Below are positions 14,695-15,576 of a stretch of 15,576 bases of DNA, in pieces (the stretch's first letter is position 1; every line of letters begins with the position of its first letter). The stretch lies in assembly GCA_030637805.1 (NCBI GenBank), contig DAOWFV010000235.1, forward strand, positions 1 through 15,576. The letters are read 5' to 3'. The position numbers and the translations under genes are program-made. The notes below the pieces were generated by a model. That model was not told where the DNA came from. It searched no databases and worked only from the letters and a program-made list of their open reading frames with translations. The stretch is from Acidobacteriota bacterium. GTDB taxonomy: Bacteria; Acidobacteriota; Thermoanaerobaculia; Thermoanaerobaculales; Sulfomarinibacteraceae.

Positions 14695-15138
14695 TCACCT
14701 CCGCATCCCCCGGGTTCTGAGTCGGCCGAATCAACGGCCGGGCTCGGTGGATTTTCGCCTCCCGTTCTCGCCTCAAATCTCGGCACCCCCCGGCCTGCCG
14801 CCGACAGGCACCTTCAAAATTCACGGAATTCGATTTTCTCGCGAGTAATATATCATTTGCAAGTGTTTTAAAATATGCATATTCTCATTATTGAACCAAG
14901 TTTCCACGGTCGATCACGAGACCCGGCGCCGGCCATTGAGAGTCGCGCTACGGGTTTCCACCTGTGAGAACCCACCTCCGGTGGAACGGATCTTGCTTTT
15001 TCTATAGTCTTGAGCCGATGGAGGTGCGCCGGAGTGGGTCATATTCCGCAATCCGCGGGTCACGGGCACGGTTCGACATCGCTGAGAGGGGCGAGGACGA
15101 CCACGCGCCTGAGAACCCGGTGTGAGAGGGAGCGCGGT
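14695..15138. other. Divergent non-coding region between block A and the plus-strand gene
   Basis: I see no supported gene in these 444 nt. The stretch 14821-14900 is strikingly AT-rich for this DNA and should hold divergent promoters. Candidates on the plus strand are TTGCAA-N17-TATTCT in this patch and a TATAGT at 15003-15008. On the minus strand a TATATT occurs inside the patch. All have weak -35 partners, and no good sigma54 site is seen here. A 35-codon plus-strand frame (from 15018) lacks a ribosome site. Confidence 0.5.
14872..14883. promoter_or_regulatory. Perfect 12-bp palindrome in the AT-rich divergent region
   Basis: AATATGCATATT is exactly self-complementary and lies in the middle of the AT-rich patch between divergent genes. 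It could be an operator for a dimeric regulator acting on both directions, or simply part of low-complexity AT sequence. No second copy was seen in the window. Confidence 0.3.
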
Positions 15139-15576
15139 TTGCGCGACCGAACCGCGTTCACTCTGCGCCGAAGTTTGTCGGTAATCGTGCTGGTGATGCT
15201 GGGCGTCGCAGGCGTGTCGTGGGCGGCGCCGCCTGTGATCCACTCCCTCACCGCCGACCCGGTTCAGGTCTTCCCGGCGGGTGAATCGCAGCTGATGTGC
15301 ACCGCATCCGATCCGGACGGCGACCCGCTGGTTTTTTCGTGGACCAGTGACATCGGCACGGTGACCCCGGGCGTCGACGGAGCCGCTGTCTTCGAGGCCG
15401 GTGATCTCGGAATCGCCACAGTGACCTGTACGGTCACCGATACCGGCGGAGAATCCTCGTCGGCCCAGGTGGGAATCTCGATCACCTCCGCGGTGGCGGA
15501 TCGATCACTTACCGTCGGCCTCGTGGCGCCGCAGAAGGTCGCGGTGGACTCGATGGGCGACGTCTACGCAGCCGAC
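15139..15576 (+). CDS. Secreted Ig/PKD-like plus NHL-repeat protein, 5' part only
   Basis: An open frame runs off the right edge: 146 codons with no stop. I chose the TTG at 15139 because AGGGAG lies 6 nt upstream and it yields a good signal peptide (RDRTAFTLRRS, then a hydrophobic core, cleavage after about SWAA). An upstream GTG at 15034 only adds Arg/Thr-rich residues. Residues 33-122 look like a bacterial Ig/PKD domain (SLTADPVQVFPAG, ASDPDGDPLVFSWTSD, TVTCTVTDTGG). The last visible residues, APQKVAVDSMGDVYAAD, are the first strand pair of an NHL blade. It is thus probably a third propeller protein at this locus, transcribed divergently from block A. The function is unknown; a secreted scaffold or cell-surface protein is the simplest reading. 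Confidence 0.8.
   Translation, partial: MRDRTAFTLRRSLSVIVLVMLGVAGVSWAAPPVIHSLTADPVQVFPAGESQLMCTASDPDGDPLVFSWTSDIGTVTPGVDGAAVFEAGDLGIATVTCTVTDTGGESSSAQVGISITSAVADRSLTVGLVAPQKVAVDSMGDVYAAD

Noticed and set aside
15018..15125. 35-codon plus-strand frame upstream of the propeller gene, possible leader peptide
   Set aside because: No ribosome site, no hydrophobic or regulatory feature; codon content looks like random GC-rich sequence.

Overview
The window is GC-rich, densely packed DNA from a diderm bacterium that invests heavily in c-type cytochromes. Counting motifs in the predicted proteins gives 49 CXXCH haem-binding motifs plus one CX3CH, spread over seven genes in about 15 kb. Secretion signals, two lipobox proteins, an outer-membrane-type beta-barrel and a periplasmic prolyl isomerase point to a Gram-negative envelope. 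The gene types resemble those of metal- or electrode-respiring Desulfuromonadota (Geobacter-like) and of Acidobacteriota. The sequence alone does not let me name the phylum, and I see no rRNA, tRNA, mobile element or CRISPR.

Layout: all genes except the last are on the minus strand, so transcription runs right to left. Far right (15139-end, plus strand) is the 5' part of a secreted protein with an Ig/PKD-like domain and the beginning of an NHL propeller. It is divergent from the main cluster across a 444-nt gap with an AT-rich patch. Reading leftward, block A (14694 to 6779) encodes two tandem paralogous hexahaem c7-type cytochromes, a membrane histidine kinase with a haem motif in its periplasmic sensor, an NtrC-type sigma54 activator, a small receiver protein lacking the phospho-acceptor Asp, a 21-haem cytochrome and an NHL-propeller lipoprotein.

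A 496-nt gap (6283-6778) precedes block B. It holds a good sigma54 -24/-12 candidate, a near-consensus CRP-type palindrome and a distal dyad. Block B (6282 to 35) encodes a tetrahaem cytochrome of OmcE-like architecture, a SurA/PpiC-type prolyl isomerase, a large beta-barrel, a second NHL lipoprotein, a second OmcE-like tetrahaem cytochrome and a 7-8-haem cytochrome. The last four genes are joined by 4-nt ATGA or longer overlaps.

Interpretation: block B combines filament-type tetrahaem subunits, a prolyl isomerase, an outer-membrane barrel, a propeller lipoprotein and another multihaem cytochrome. That combination fits a machine for exporting and assembling an extracellular cytochrome nanowire. 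Block A would supply periplasmic electron carriers and a redox-sensing two-component system that may switch block B on through sigma54. Protein families are read from motifs; the system-level function, the promoter assignments and the electron path are inference.
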